NCBI RefSeq assembly: GCF_000091305.1
Contig: NC_013929.1
Location: forward strand, 8,866,001 to 8,930,000
DNA from: Streptomyces scabiei 87.22
GTDB taxonomy: Bacteria > Actinomycetota > Actinomycetes > Streptomycetales > Streptomycetaceae
Reading direction: 5' to 3'
Length of the DNA stretch: 64,000 nt
Shown: positions 26,916 through 35,485 of the stretch, piece after piece
How the letters are laid out: each line of letters opens with the position of its first letter
Position numbering within the stretch: position 1 is the first letter of the stretch
Translations under genes and position numbers: made by a program
Notes under the pieces: model-generated
Databases searched by the model: none
Told to the model about the DNA's origin: nothing
What the model saw: the letters and a program-made list of their open reading frames with translations, nothing else

Positions 26916-28757
26916 ATGGTCCTGTTGTCGAGTCCGAAGTGGCCCACCCTGCCCGACTACCTCCATGACTGGGCGCTGGTGGACGTGGAGACTTCCGGGC
27001 TGAGACCGGGCCGGGACCGTGTCCTCTCGCTCTCGATCCTCACCCTGGACGCACAGGGCAATCAGACAGGGGAGTTCTCGACCCTTCTCAACCCAGACTG
27101 CGATCCGGGCCCGGTGCACGTCCACGGCCTCACTGCGGACCGTCTCGCCGGCGCGCCCGCTTTTGAGGAGATAGCCCCGCAAGTGGGGGCACTTCTCAGC
27201 AGCCGCGTCCTGGTTGCCCACAACGCGCAGTTCGACTATGACTTCCTGGCTCACGAGTTCGCCCAGGTCCGCTCCTGGGCGCCGGTGAGCAGGCGGTTGT
27301 GCACGCTGGCCCTCAACCGTCTGGTCGGGCCCGCGACGCCCGATCTGAAGCTGGGCACGCTCGCCGCGCACTACGGTGTGCGTCAGGAGAAGGCCCACGA
27401 CGCGCAGGACGATGTACGGGTGCTCTCGGGCATCCTGCGCGGTTCCTTGAGCGCTGCCGAGCAACTGGGCCTGGCCTTGCCCGTCCTGGGGTGTCCGCCT
27501 CGCCAGGACTACCGGCCGTACGTGCCGAAGACACCCTGTGCGTACCGCAATCCGGGCCGAATGGCACCTGGCGGGCCGCTGGTGCAGGGCATGAAGGTCG
27601 CCATCACCGGCGACACCAGGGTCTCGCGTGAGGAACTCGTCGCCCGCTCGGTGGCGGCCGGGCTCAACATGATGACCTCGGTCAGCGGCCAGACCAGCGT
27701 CGTCGTGACCAACGCCCCCGGCACTGGATCTGCCAAGCTGAAGCGAGCCGCGGACGAGGGGGTCCCCCTCGTGGACGAGCCGACTTATCTGCGGCTGCTG
27801 AAGATCCTGCAGCCCGGCCAGGCCAAAAGCGTTGCCCGGCAGCGCTCCGCTGCGCAGACGTCCGCGGGCGCGCCCACCGCACCGCCCGCGCCGACGCCTG
27901 CTGTCCCGGTCCAGCGGACTGCCGCACCGACCGAATCCGCGATCACTGCGGATCAGCCGCTCACGGGCCGCAGGGTCCTGGTCCTGGGCGGCACGCACGA
28001 TGAGGCCGCGAAGGCACGCGCGCGTGCTGTCGCCCTGGGAGCTTCCGTGGCGGTCAACCTCTCCGCCAGCGTGTCCGACGTCGTCGTGCTGCCCGGCGGG
28101 GAGGCGGACCGGCGCATGAGTCGTATCGCCGCTCTCGGCCTGCGCGTGTACGACGCCGACTGGCTGTTCGCGCCCACCACCACGGCGATTCCCTCGCCCG
28201 CCCGGGACGCGGCAGGAAACCGGCCGGACACGGCGGCGGTCCTCGTGCGAGGCGCCGTCCTCGATCTGCCTGACACCGGCACGGCCTGGACGGTGTCCGC
28301 CGCGTGGCGTCAGCAGACCTCGTGTGACGTGGATGTCGTCGCCTTCGCGGTCGACGCGGGCGAACAGGTGGCTGGAGACGAGGACTTCGTCTTCTACGGC
28401 GCGCCCGAGCATCCCGATGGCACCGTACGGCTCGCCACAGACGGTCCGACGGAGCAGGCCGTCACCGCCGACCTGGAGCGGCTGGCCTTGGAGGTCCACC
28501 GGGTTGTTATCGCCGCCGCGATCGACGGCGCCGCGACCTTCGCCGATGTCGGGGCCGTAGAGATCACCGCCGCCCGCGGGATCGGCGCGGCCCCGACCGC
28601 GCGGGCCACCCTGGATGCCGCCACCACGGAGCGCACCATGATCCTCGCCGAGCTTTACCGGCGAGGAGAGGGCTGGCGGCTGCGTGCCATCGGACAGGGG
28701 TACGACCACGGCCTCGCGGACCTCGCTCGCGGCTACGGTGTCGATGTCGCGGAATAG
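26916..28757 (+). CDS. DEDDh exonuclease-BRCT-BRCT-TerD fusion protein (613 aa)
   Basis: Four regions are visible. Residues 15-185 form a DnaQ-like 3'-5' exonuclease: DVETSGL (Asp23, Glu25), HNAQFDYDFLAHEF and HDAQDDVRVL. About 222-300 is a BRCT domain (MKVAITGDTRVSREELVARS). A second, weaker BRCT-like unit is at 348-425 (RRVLVLGGTHDEAAKARARA). About 440-613 is a TerD domain: DVDVVAFAVDAGEQVAGDED, FVFYGAPEHPDGTV and YRRGEGWRLRAIGQGYDHGL. TerD domains bind calcium and occur in stress and phage-response operons. The fusion suggests DNA end processing in such a response. ATG 26916 follows GAGGGGGAG. No other ter gene is nearby. Confidence 0.88.
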   Translation: MVLLSSPKWPTLPDYLHDWALVDVETSGLRPGRDRVLSLSILTLDAQGNQTGEFSTLLNPDCDPGPVHVHGLTADRLAGAPAFEEIAPQVGALLSSRVLVAHNAQFDYDFLAHEFAQVRSWAPVSRRLCTLALNRLVGPATPDLKLGTLAAHYGVRQEKAHDAQDDVRVLSGILRGSLSAAEQLGLALPVLGCPPRQDYRPYVPKTPCAYRNPGRMAPGGPLVQGMKVAITGDTRVSREELVARSVAAGLNMMTSVSGQTSVVVTNAPGTGSAKLKRAADEGVPLVDEPTYLRLLKILQPGQAKSVARQRSAAQTSAGAPTAPPAPTPAVPVQRTAAPTESAITADQPLTGRRVLVLGGTHDEAAKARARAVALGASVAVNLSASVSDVVVLPGGEADRRMSRIAALGLRVYDADWLFAPTTTAIPSPARDAAGNRPDTAAVLVRGAVLDLPDTGTAWTVSAAWRQQTSCDVDVVAFAVDAGEQVAGDEDFVFYGAPEHPDGTVRLATDGPTEQAVTADLERLALEVHRVVIAAAIDGAATFADVGAVEITAARGIGAAPTARATLDAATTERTMILAELYRRGEGWRLRAIGQGYDHGLADLARGYGVDVAE

Positions 28758-28799
28758 CCGACAGGTCTCTCTGGCGGAGCCGCTGGTCCCCCTTGAACG

Positions 28800-28944
28800 A
28801 ACGGCAGCACGCACATCTTCGTCGACTTGCCGACGGAGGGGACTTCGGAGACTGGGAGCCGGGTGAGTGGCGGTCGGCCTATGGGCTGCGTGATCGAGGG
28901 TTGTTGGCGATCCAGCGTGGCGAAGACGGAGCGCATTTACAGGT
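28800..28944 (+). pseudogene. Left half of a hypothetical gene split by the IS3 element
   Basis: One frame reads NGSTHIFVDLPTEG, then after a one-base shift DWEPGEWRSAYGLRDRGLLA and IQRGEDGAHLQ up to the IS3 end. Removing the IS plus one copy of its GGT duplication joins Gln-Val in frame with the right half at 30241. The family looks like a Streptomyces plasmid or phage-type hypothetical protein; function unknown. Confidence 0.7.
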
Positions 28945-28977
28945 TGAAGTTTCCCCGTGATGCTGGACACTCGAGGC

Positions 28978-29871
28978 TTACGCTGCGAGGGCATGCTCTT
29001 GCTCGTGTCGCTGACGGGTCTCCAGCGGGGTGAGGTAGCCCCAGACTGGATGCCTTCGCAGCCGCTTGCGGTTGTAGAAGGTCTCGATGAAGGCGAAGAT
29101 CTCAGCGCGGGCAGTGGTCCGGTCGGGCCAGCGGCGGGTGCCGATCTCCGCTTTCAGCAGCGCGAAGAAGCTCTCGGCGGCGGCATTGTCGTAGCACGAG
29201 CCGGTTCGGCCCATGCTCTGCCGCAGGCCCAACCTGCTTATTTCCCGGCGGAGTTCGTCAGAGGTGTACTCGGCTCCGCGGTCCGAGTGCACGATGCAGC
29301 CGGTCTGTAGCCGACCACGTCCGGCGGCCATCGTCAGTGCGTCGACCACCAGAGAGGCGCGGTGGTGGTCGGCCATCGAGTAGCCGACGATCTCGCGGGT
29401 GGCCAGGTCCAGCCAGGTCGCGAGATAGAGCCAGCCCTCGTCGGTGGGGATGTAGGTGATGTCACCGACCAGTTTCCGCCCCGGGTCGGCGGCCGTGAAG
29501 TCACGGCCGATCAGGTCGTGAGCGGGCACCGCCTTCCTCGCTGGACGGGTCAGCGACCGGCGCTTGCGCCGGGTGACCCCGGTGATGTCGCACTCACGCA
29601 TGATCCGCTCCACTCGCTTGCGGTTGACCCGCCGGTCCATCCTGCGCAACTCGGCATGGATACGCGGCACTCCGTAGGTGCACCGGGAGGCTATGTGCAA
29701 CACGGTGATCTCGTGGGCCAGGGCGTCGTCGGCGGCCCGGCGGGCGGCGCGGGCCGGCTCGCCGGCCAGCCAGGCGTAGAAGGAGGACCGGGCCACCTTC
29801 AGCAGCCGGCACAGCAGAGCAACGTTGTGGGTGGTCTTCTCCGCCTCGATGAACGCGTACACCTCGCTCAT
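28978..29871 (-). CDS. IS3 transposase OrfB, DDE integrase domain (297 aa)
   Basis: Catalytic subunit of the IS3 transposase. The rve integrase core shows the three acidic residues: Asp in KLVGDITYIPTDEG, Asp in IVHSDRGAEYTSDEL and Glu in YDNAAAESFFALLKAEIG. The N-terminal HTH_21 part reads MSEVYAFIEAEKTTHNVALL. The start overlaps the orfA stop by four bases, so expression is by re-initiation or by a frameshifted OrfAB product as in other IS3 elements. The C-terminus LTPLETRQRHEQ is normal. It appears functional. Confidence 0.93.
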   Translation of the reverse strand: MSEVYAFIEAEKTTHNVALLCRLLKVARSSFYAWLAGEPARAARRAADDALAHEITVLHIASRCTYGVPRIHAELRRMDRRVNRKRVERIMRECDITGVTRRKRRSLTRPARKAVPAHDLIGRDFTAADPGRKLVGDITYIPTDEGWLYLATWLDLATREIVGYSMADHHRASLVVDALTMAAGRGRLQTGCIVHSDRGAEYTSDELRREISRLGLRQSMGRTGSCYDNAAAESFFALLKAEIGTRRWPDRTTARAEIFAFIETFYNRKRLRRHPVWGYLTPLETRQRHEQEHALAA

Positions 29872-30173
29872 CGATCGCTCTCCTTCGCGAAGAAGACCGC
29901 CGCTTTTCGCAGCACCTCGATCGTCTCGGCCTGCTCACGGTTCTGCCTCCGCAGCCGACGCAGCTCTTCCCGCTCCGCGCTCGTCAGCTCACCCGGCGAC
30001 CCCTGCCCGCGGTCGATCGTGTCCTGCTTGACCCAGTTCCGCAGCCCCTCGGAGCTGACCCCGATCTCCCGAGCCACCTCGGTGACGGTCTTGCCGGAGG
30101 ACCGGACCAGCGCGACCGCGTCGCGCTTGAACTCCTCCGAGTACCGCCTGCTGCGGTTGCTCTTACTTCCCAC
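29868..30173 (-). CDS. IS3 transposase OrfA, HTH domain (101 aa)
   Basis: DNA-binding subunit. The HTH_Tnp_1 helix-turn-helix reads YSEEFKRDAVALVRSSGKTV / TEVAREIGVSSEGLRNWVK, followed by a leucine-heptad coiled coil (EREELRRLRRQNREQAETIE / VLRKAAVFF) for dimerisation. ATG at 30173 lies 42 bases inside the right inverted repeat. It ends in ATGA, overlapping orfB. Confidence 0.92.
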   Translation of the reverse strand: MGSKSNRSRRYSEEFKRDAVALVRSSGKTVTEVAREIGVSSEGLRNWVKQDTIDRGQGSPGELTSAEREELRRLRRQNREQAETIEVLRKAAVFFAKESDR

Positions 30174-30240
30174 CTGGCACTACTTCCTCTGGAACCTCAT
30201 GTCCCAGTCTCCAGGTGTCCAACATCAAGGGGAAGCTTCA

Positions 30241-30518
30241 GGTCGCCGAGGCAGGGACATTCTATCTGCGGAACGGCCACCACCCCGAGCATCGCGTCCA
30301 CGCAAAGCGTGCGGCTGCGGACGCGACAGGCGGCAAGCCATCGACTGGGCCGACTTCGTACAGCGAGCGCCCCTTCGCGCGTGCGCGACGCGCGAAGGCG
30401 ACTGAACTCGTCGAACGACTAGTGGCCGAAGGGCGCGTGATCGTGAGTGACCCCGACGAGGACGAGATCGGGAGACCACCGTCAAAGACGCCGCACTGTA
30501 GGGCGACTGCGGCAGCAT
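30241..30518 (+). pseudogene. Right half of the hypothetical gene split by IS3
   Basis: Continues the left half: VAEAGTFYLRNGHHPEHRVH, then PTSYSERPFARARRAKATEL and VERLVAEGRVIVSDPDEDEI, after which the frame diverges. The arginine-rich helix and DPDEDEI are the best preserved parts. 30519-30803 beyond it holds no recognisable gene. Confidence 0.65.
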
Positions 30519-30806
30519 CGATGGTGCAAGTCGTGTTCACGGGACCTTTCGGGCGTGGGATCGGTTCGACAGCCGCGTGTACCTCCGGGGTTCCCTGCAT
30601 CACCTACGGTGGTGTTACCGCCGGACTGTGGCCCCTGCCCCCGTGGGAGACGGACAGGGGTACCGCTCTGCGCAGCAGGGAGAAGCCCGACCTCAACCCG
30701 CCCCAGACCAACGCTTCTCCCCGCACCATCTCTGCACACAGACAAGGGCAAAGCCGCGCCGCGGCGACTTGTTCGCTACTTTGCGGTTGCCCTAACGGAG
30801 TTTGGT

Positions 30807-30862
30807 GCACACCAACAAGGACAATCCCGACCGTCAGGTTCGGCTGAGCTTCTTGGGCTGAG
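30807..30862 (+). repeat. yjbQ 3' end, copy B
   Basis: Encodes the detached tail TNKDNPDRQVRLSFLG with its stop. It is identical to the yjbQ end over 30809-30852, and GTTCGAAACG at 30905 lies at almost the same offset as in copy A (44 versus 46 bases after the stop). No yjbQ body precedes it. Confidence 0.85.
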
Positions 30863-31205
30863 CAGAAACGCGCTGGGCGGGACGCTGAATCTTCGTGACC
30901 TGCGGTTCGAAACGATGGCGTCCTGCCGAGTGGAGTAGCCGATCATGTTGACGGAATCCGCAGGTCGCGACACGAATCGCCCTCGTCGGAGGCCCTGTTG
31001 GGGCTCGCCGAGCCGGGATCAGCAGCAATCGCACGCCGGACCGCGGCGGGATGTACCGGACAGCTCCGAAGCGGAGGCAACGGACCGAGATCGGCTACGC
31101 CACGACGCGGGACACGACGACACGTTCGGTTGCCCTCCGGGAAGTGGTGCAGGGGCTCCCACCTGATCCGGGTGTTCGGCCTGGCGGATATGAGAACGGC
31201 CACCG
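30863..31205. other. No recognisable gene
   Basis: Stretch between yjbQ-end copy B and the IS256 relic. Both strands hold short open frames only; no family could be recognised. Confidence 0.4.
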
Positions 31206-31246
31206 GCTGATCTCCTTCGAGATGTCGAAGTTCGAAGGAGATCAGC
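31206..31246 (+). promoter_or_regulatory. 15-bp hairpin covering the ribosome site of the IS256 relic
   Basis: GCTGATCTCCTTCGA (31206-31220) and its exact complement (31232-31246) enclose an 11-base loop. The GGAG ribosome site of the transposase start at 31250 is inside the second arm. A transcript entering from outside would hide the site. Confidence 0.6.
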
Positions 31247-31249
31247 ACG

Positions 31250-31668
31250 ATGACCGCACCAGACAGTCTGCCCCTGCACGCCCTCGTCGAGGACGACCTC
31301 GCCGCGGCGAGTCCGATCTGCTGCGCGCGGTGGTCATAACGTTCGCCGACGCGCTCATGTCCGCGGATGCCGACGCCCTCTGCAACGCGGAACACGGGCA
31401 GGTCAGCAACGACCGCGTCACCACCGCAACGGCTACCGCCCGCGCGAGTGGGACACCCGGGCGGGAACGGTCGAACTCGCCGTCCCCAAGTTGCGCCAGG
31501 GCAGTTACTTCCCGCACTGGCTTCTCGAACGCAGGCGGCGGGCGGAGCAGGCCCTGATCTCGGTGGTGGCGACCGCCTACCTGCTGGGCGTCAGCAACCG
31601 CAGGCTCGAGAAACTCGCCGAGTCCCTCGGGATCACCCAGCTTTCGAAGTCCCGGGTCAGCGCCATGG
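31250..31668 (+). pseudogene. IS256-family (mutator) transposase, N-terminal relic
   Basis: MTAPDSLPLHALVEDDLAAA begins at ATG 31250. A missing base near 31314 shifts the frame, and a later shift restores NGYRPREWDTRAGTVELAVP / KLRQGSYFPHWLLERRRRAE. It ends in LGVSNRRLEKLAESLGITQL SKSRVSAM, where the catalytic domain should begin. The DDE core is absent, so the relic is inactive. Confidence 0.8.
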
Positions 31669-31717
31669 CTACTCTCAGAGCTGCGTACGCATACCGGATG
31701 GGCCGTTCGCAGTTCAT

Positions 31718-32178
31718 TTCCCGCTCCGGCTGTGGTCGTCCGCCACTGGCCTGATTGGCGAGGGCGCCGACGTGCGCTGGCAGGCGTTCCTGAGGTGATT
31801 CGCTTCGAGCACCTCAGACAGATCAAACAGACCGGGTGGACCCAACCGAGGCTGCGGACCCCCGAGGTCGGCGAACGCTGGACCCGGCTGATCATCGCCG
31901 CGCACACCCGGATCCGGCTCCTACGGAGGGCCGCCGCCGACTTGCGACGGCCGTGGGAGAAGCCCGCCGAGCCCGGCGGGCTCACCCGGCCCGAGTGCGC
32001 CGGGGGTTCAGAGAACTCCGCCCGCACTTCACTCGTCCGGCCCGTGCACCGAAATCCTCAACACCCGGACCAGGAAGCCCACTGCTCGAAGAACCGGCGG
32101 CCCGCCACCCGTTACGACATGGGCAAGACCGTGAAACGACCCGGGAGCATCATCGAACGAAACCCACTCAGACGTTGA
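31718..32178 (+). pseudogene. C-terminal relic of a second, unrelated transposase
   Basis: Fragments RWQAFLR, FEHLRQIKQTGWTQPRLRTP, ERWTRLIIAAHTRIRLLRRA and AADLRRPWEKPA, then in a shifted frame ARVRRGFRELRPHFTRPARA, then back to RYDMGKTVKRPGS. This arrangement matches the tail of a Streptomyces transposase group ending in GKTVKR. At least two frameshifts and no N-terminus are seen. It abuts the IS256 relic. Confidence 0.65.
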
Positions 32179-32318
32179 AGAACCAACTCGGAAGCCGTTG
32201 CGCATCTACCGTCAGCGACGGCGAGTCGCGCCCTGAGCTGTGCATGCCGTTCATACCGGTCGGGGCTCTCGCTCCTACGGTGGAAGCACGGTGACGTGCG
32301 CACACCGGGCCTGCCTTT

Positions 32319-32693
32319 TCAGGGCTTCGGGTGGGTGGTGTGGGTGCGTCGGTGGTGGTCGTAGTCGTGGGTGTGTTCTTCGGCCCAGTTCTGCAGGTGT
32401 TGCAGTGCGGGGGTGGCGTCGCGGGCGAGGTCGGTCAGGGCGTATTGCACCGTCGGTGGGCGGCTGGTGTGCACGGTGCGGGTGATCAGGCCACCGGCTT
32501 CGAGGTCGCGCAGGGTCTGCGCGAGCATTTTGTCGCTGACGCCGCCGGCACTCCGGCGCAGCTCGGACCAGCGTTGCGGGCCGTCCATGAGGTCGACCAG
32601 GACCAGGGCGGCCCACCGGGCGGTGACCAGGTCGAACAGCTCCCTGCCGGGGCAGGCGGGATTACGGACGTTGCCTCGCGTGCTTTCCTGCAC
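32319..32693 (-). CDS. HxlR family transcriptional regulator (124 aa)
   Basis: Winged-helix regulator. The HxlR motif is clear: FDLVTARWAALVLVDLMDGP / QRWSELRRSAGGVSDKMLAQ / TLRDLEAGGLITRTV, with wing PPTVQYALT. The N-terminal CPGRELFDLV holds the single Cys typical of redox- or electrophile-sensing members. The C-terminus is His-rich (HTHDYDHHRRTHTTH), which could bind metal. It is divergent from an MBL-fold hydrolase with 91 bases between starts, the usual regulator-target pairing. Confidence 0.9.
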   Translation of the reverse strand: MQESTRGNVRNPACPGRELFDLVTARWAALVLVDLMDGPQRWSELRRSAGGVSDKMLAQTLRDLEAGGLITRTVHTSRPPTVQYALTDLARDATPALQHLQNWAEEHTHDYDHHRRTHTTHPKP

Positions 32694-32716
32694 GTGCTCA
32701 CCTCACCTAAAGGTAT

Positions 32717-32737
32717 GTACTTCCCAGGAGAAAGTAA
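32717..32737. promoter_or_regulatory. Candidate HxlR operator
   Basis: GTACTT and AAGTAA form a near-perfect inverted repeat (TACTT/AAGTA arms, 9 bases apart) between the divergent hxlR-type and MBL genes. HxlR proteins bind such short AT-containing palindromes. Confidence 0.5.
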
Positions 32738-32784
32738 CTCGGTCAGAGTGAGAGGACCAACCCCTGATCGTCAAGGAGTAACCC

Positions 32785-33597
32785 GTGGCAACCGACGACG
32801 CCGTGACCCGTGACGCGAACACCGTGACGGTGCTCGGCGGCCCCACCGCGCTGATCCGCCTGGCCGGCTGGACGCTGCTGACAGACCCGACCTTCGACGC
32901 CGCCGGCACCGAGTACCAGGACGGCCCGGTCCCGGTGCGCAAGACCGCCGACCCGGCACTGAAGCCCGGGGAACTGCCCGCTCTCGACGCCGTCGTGGTC
33001 AGCCACACCGGGCATCTGGACAACCTCGACACCGCCGGGCGTGCGGTGGCCTCCGGCGCCTCGCAGGTGTTCACCACCGTCGCCGGCGCCACCGATCTCG
33101 GGGGTGCGGCCGTCGGCCTGGAGACCTGGCAGACCCGGACTCTGTCGATGCCGGGCCGCACGCCGCTGAACATCACCGCGGTCCCCGCCCGCCACGGTCC
33201 CGTCGGCACCGAGGAACTCACCGGTCCGGTCACCGGCTTCCTCCTGCACACCGACGACGGCTCCACACCGAGCGTGTACGTCTCCGGTGACACCGTCGAC
33301 CTGGACGCGATGAGAGCCCTGGCCGACCGGTACCGCATCGACGTGGCGCTGCTGCACCTGGGCGCGGCCGGCTTCGAGGCATTCGGTGACGTACGGCTGT
33401 CGTTGACCGCGGTCCAGGCCGTCGAGGCCCGCCGCCTGCTCGGCGACCCCCTCGTGGTGGCTGTGCACGCCGAGGGCTGGGCGCACTACACCGAAGACCG
33501 CGGCCACGTCCAGCAGACCTTCGACGCCGTCGGCGTCCCGCTGAACTGGCCCACCCCGGGCGAGCCCATCACCCTGCCGTACCCGCGCACCCTCTGA
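32785..33597 (+). CDS. MBL-fold metallo-hydrolase (270 aa)
   Basis: UlaG-like beta-lactamase-fold protein. The metal-binding segment reads VVVSHTGHLDNLDTAGRAV, so the classical HxHxDH appears as HxxHxDN. Many Streptomyces members have a similar HxxHxDNLD form, so this is likely a subgroup feature. Later ligands are in ARHGP, YVSGDTV and VVAVHAEGWAHY. GTG at 32785 follows AGGAGTAACCC. Reaction unknown: hydrolysis of a small ester, lactone or phosphodiester is usual. The divergent HxlR gene probably controls it. Confidence 0.85.
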   Translation: MATDDAVTRDANTVTVLGGPTALIRLAGWTLLTDPTFDAAGTEYQDGPVPVRKTADPALKPGELPALDAVVVSHTGHLDNLDTAGRAVASGASQVFTTVAGATDLGGAAVGLETWQTRTLSMPGRTPLNITAVPARHGPVGTEELTGPVTGFLLHTDDGSTPSVYVSGDTVDLDAMRALADRYRIDVALLHLGAAGFEAFGDVRLSLTAVQAVEARRLLGDPLVVAVHAEGWAHYTEDRGHVQQTFDAVGVPLNWPTPGEPITLPYPRTL

Positions 33598-33839
33598 CAC
33601 CTCACCCAGGGCCGCCGCGGGCACACCGGCCCGCCCCTTCTGCGCCGCCGGAGACGCGGGGGCGTTGCGATCACCGCACTGCACGAGGGCCTCGCCACCG
33701 TGCCGGACGACGCCATCAGCTCGCACCACAGCGCCCGGCAGCTTCTGGGGCTGACGTCGCAAACCACGGGTCAATGGCTTACCTGGATCGGCCTGTAGCC
33801 GGACCGCCCGTCCGCAACGAAGGAAAGAAAGGAAAGAAC

Positions 33840-34190
33840 ATGAAGCCGGAAGTCGTGCACGAGCGCTTCGCCCAGTACCTCAAGGACCGGGACCTCGACG
33901 GACTGGGTTCCCTGTTCGACGAAGACGCCATGTTCGTACCTGGACCGGGACAGCAGCCGGTCTATGGCAGGGAAAGCATCAAGGAAGCGCTCAAGGTCTA
34001 CCTCGCCTCGCCCAGCACCATGCAGGTGGTGGCCACGTCGGTCCATCAGAACGGCGACCTGGCGATGGTCCAGCCGTCCTGGCGGATCACGAGCGAGAGC
34101 GGCACCGTGGAAGGAAAGGCGGTCGAGGTGATGAGGAGGACGAGCGAGGGGGACTGGGTTTACATCATCGACAACCCCTACGGCGTCTGA
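33840..34190 (+). CDS. NTF2/SnoaL-like small protein (116 aa)
   Basis: Single-domain cone-shaped NTF2-fold protein of the YybH/SnoaL-like type: FAQYLKDRDLDGLGSLFDED / AMFVPGPGQQPVYGRESIKE, then MVQPSWRITSESGTVEGKAV and DWVYIIDNPYG. These bind small molecules and can be enzymes (cyclases, isomerases) or orphan stress proteins. No catalytic dyad can be assigned. ATG at 33840 follows AAAGGAAAG. It follows the MBL gene by 242 bases of no recognised content and is closed by a strong hairpin at 34239. Confidence 0.8.
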   Translation: MKPEVVHERFAQYLKDRDLDGLGSLFDEDAMFVPGPGQQPVYGRESIKEALKVYLASPSTMQVVATSVHQNGDLAMVQPSWRITSESGTVEGKAVEVMRRTSEGDWVYIIDNPYGV

Positions 34191-34238
34191 TCCTCGTCAT
34201 CCCGGCATCACAGTCGGGCGACGGAACCTCGCCACGGC

Positions 34239-34277
34239 AGCGGCGGCCGCATCGACGTTCTCGATGCGGCCGCCGCT
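34239..34277 (+). terminator. Perfect 17-bp hairpin terminator
   Basis: AGCGGCGGCCGCATCGA, loop CGTTC, then the exact complement. It lies 49 bases after the NTF2-like stop. No T-run follows, which is common for Streptomyces terminators. Confidence 0.75.
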
Positions 34278-34294
34278 CGCTTTCCGGCGTCTTA

Positions 34295-35422
34295 CTGATC
34301 TTTTCGTAAGTTCGGTGGGTGTGCTGGATGGATGGTCAGGCCGATGTGAGCGAGGAAGGACCATGGCAGTTGTGGGTTGTGGTTGATGCGGTGGATGCCT
34401 TGCTCGGTGGCGTCGGCGACGTTGGCGAGTTCGCGTTACTTGAGCGAGGACCACAGCAGTTCCACCGGGTTCAGCTCGGGGGCGTAGGCGGGTAATCGCT
34501 CCAGAGTGAGCCAGTCCTGCTCGGCGACCCAGGCGCGCATCGCCCGGCTCCAGTGGGCGGACAGGCCGTCCCAGACCAGCACCACTTGCTCGCCCCGGTA
34601 GAACGCCTTCATCTGCTCGAGGGCTTCGATGAGGGCGTGTCGTAGCTGCCGGGCCTGAGGTGGAAGCACAGGCGGGCCCCGCGTTCGGGTCGGTGGAGTG
34701 GTAGCCCAGGGCCCCGGCCATCGACGCCCGCTTCCAGTTCAGGCGGTGCCGCAGCAGTGGGGTCCGGCCGCGGGGTGCGTAGGTTCGGCGGATCTGGGGG
34801 AGCAAGGAAACGCCCGATACGTCGAGGAACACGATCCAGGCACGTGTGTTCATCGCCCCCTTTTGACGCGCGGCCACTCGTGCGCGATCCAGCGGGCAAT
34901 CTCGGACTCGTCCCGCTCGACCGCCCTCCGCTCGGGACGTTGCGGACTCCACCCCAGCCGACCGGTCAGCAGACGCCACACCGACGCCCTCGACAACGAC
35001 ACCCCCGTCACCCGCTCGACGACCAGGCCGACTCGCTCCAGGGTCCACAGGTCGGCCTCGAAACCATGAGCCTGAGCTCCTCGCGCCAACGCGGCCCGGA
35101 CCGTCTCGACCTGGGCGTCGTCCAGTTTGGGCGGGCGACCGGTGGCCGCACGCCGCCGCAGGGCCGAAACGCCGCCCTCCTCCCATACTCGACGCCACCG
35201 TCGCACACTCTCGGCACACACAGCCACCGCCCGCGCGATCGCCGCATTCGAGGCGCCCTCCTCGAACAACTCGACCGCCCGAACGCGCCGTGCCTCTGTC
35301 AACTGAGGCCGCGACAAGGGAGGAAGAGACGAGCCGGCAGCCGAAGGCGAGGGTTGATAAGCCACCCCGAAAGCCTCCCACTCGCAAGGTCGGCACACCC
35401 ATCGAACTTACGAAAAGATCAG
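34295..35422 (-). mobile_element. IS630 family element with near-perfect ends (1128 bp)
   Basis: 30-base ends at 34295-34324 and 35393-35422 differ at one position (CTGATCTTTTCGTAAGTTCG, then G/A, then TGGGTGTGC). TA flanks both sides (34293-34294 and 35423-35424), the IS630/Tc1 target. The ends are fresh but the transposase is frameshifted. Confidence 0.93.
34436..35398 (-). pseudogene. IS630 transposase with two frameshifts
   Basis: Segment 1 (GTG 35398 to about 34865) is the HTH part: RRVRAVELFEEGASNAAIAR, then HEWPRVKRGR and a stop. Segment 2, one frame off, continues RAWIVFLDVSGVSLLPQIRR and LNWKRASMAGALGYHSTDP. Segment 3, after another shift near 34650, gives ALIEALEQMKAFYRGEQVVL, VWDGLSAHWSRAMRAWVAEQ and APELNPVELLWSSLK. 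The catalytic Asp, Asp and Glu are present, but in different frames. The first shift lies at an AAAAGGGGG run, which could in principle be a slippage site; the second has no such run, so the gene is probably dead. Confidence 0.8.
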
Positions 35423-35485
35423 TAGGATGAGTGCGGGCACATGTGGGGCGGGCGACTGGACGCCCCGTCGTGGGCCAGTTGTCGG

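Larger units (their letters stand above)
28945..30240 (-). mobile_element. IS3 family insertion sequence, complete (1296 bp)
   Basis: Terminal inverted repeats of 26 bases at 28945-28970 and 30215-30240 match with four differences: TGAAG-T/C-TTCCCC-G/T-TGATG-C/T-TGGACAC, beginning TG and ending CA as in IS3. GGT flanks both sides, a 3-bp target duplication. It holds orfA (29868-30173) and orfB (28978-29871), both uninterrupted. Confidence 0.92.

Noticed and set aside
34850..34880. Programmed frameshift in the IS630 transposase
   Set aside because: The AAAAGGGGG run is not aligned as a canonical slippery heptamer, and a second shift without such a run is also needed, so mutation is simpler.
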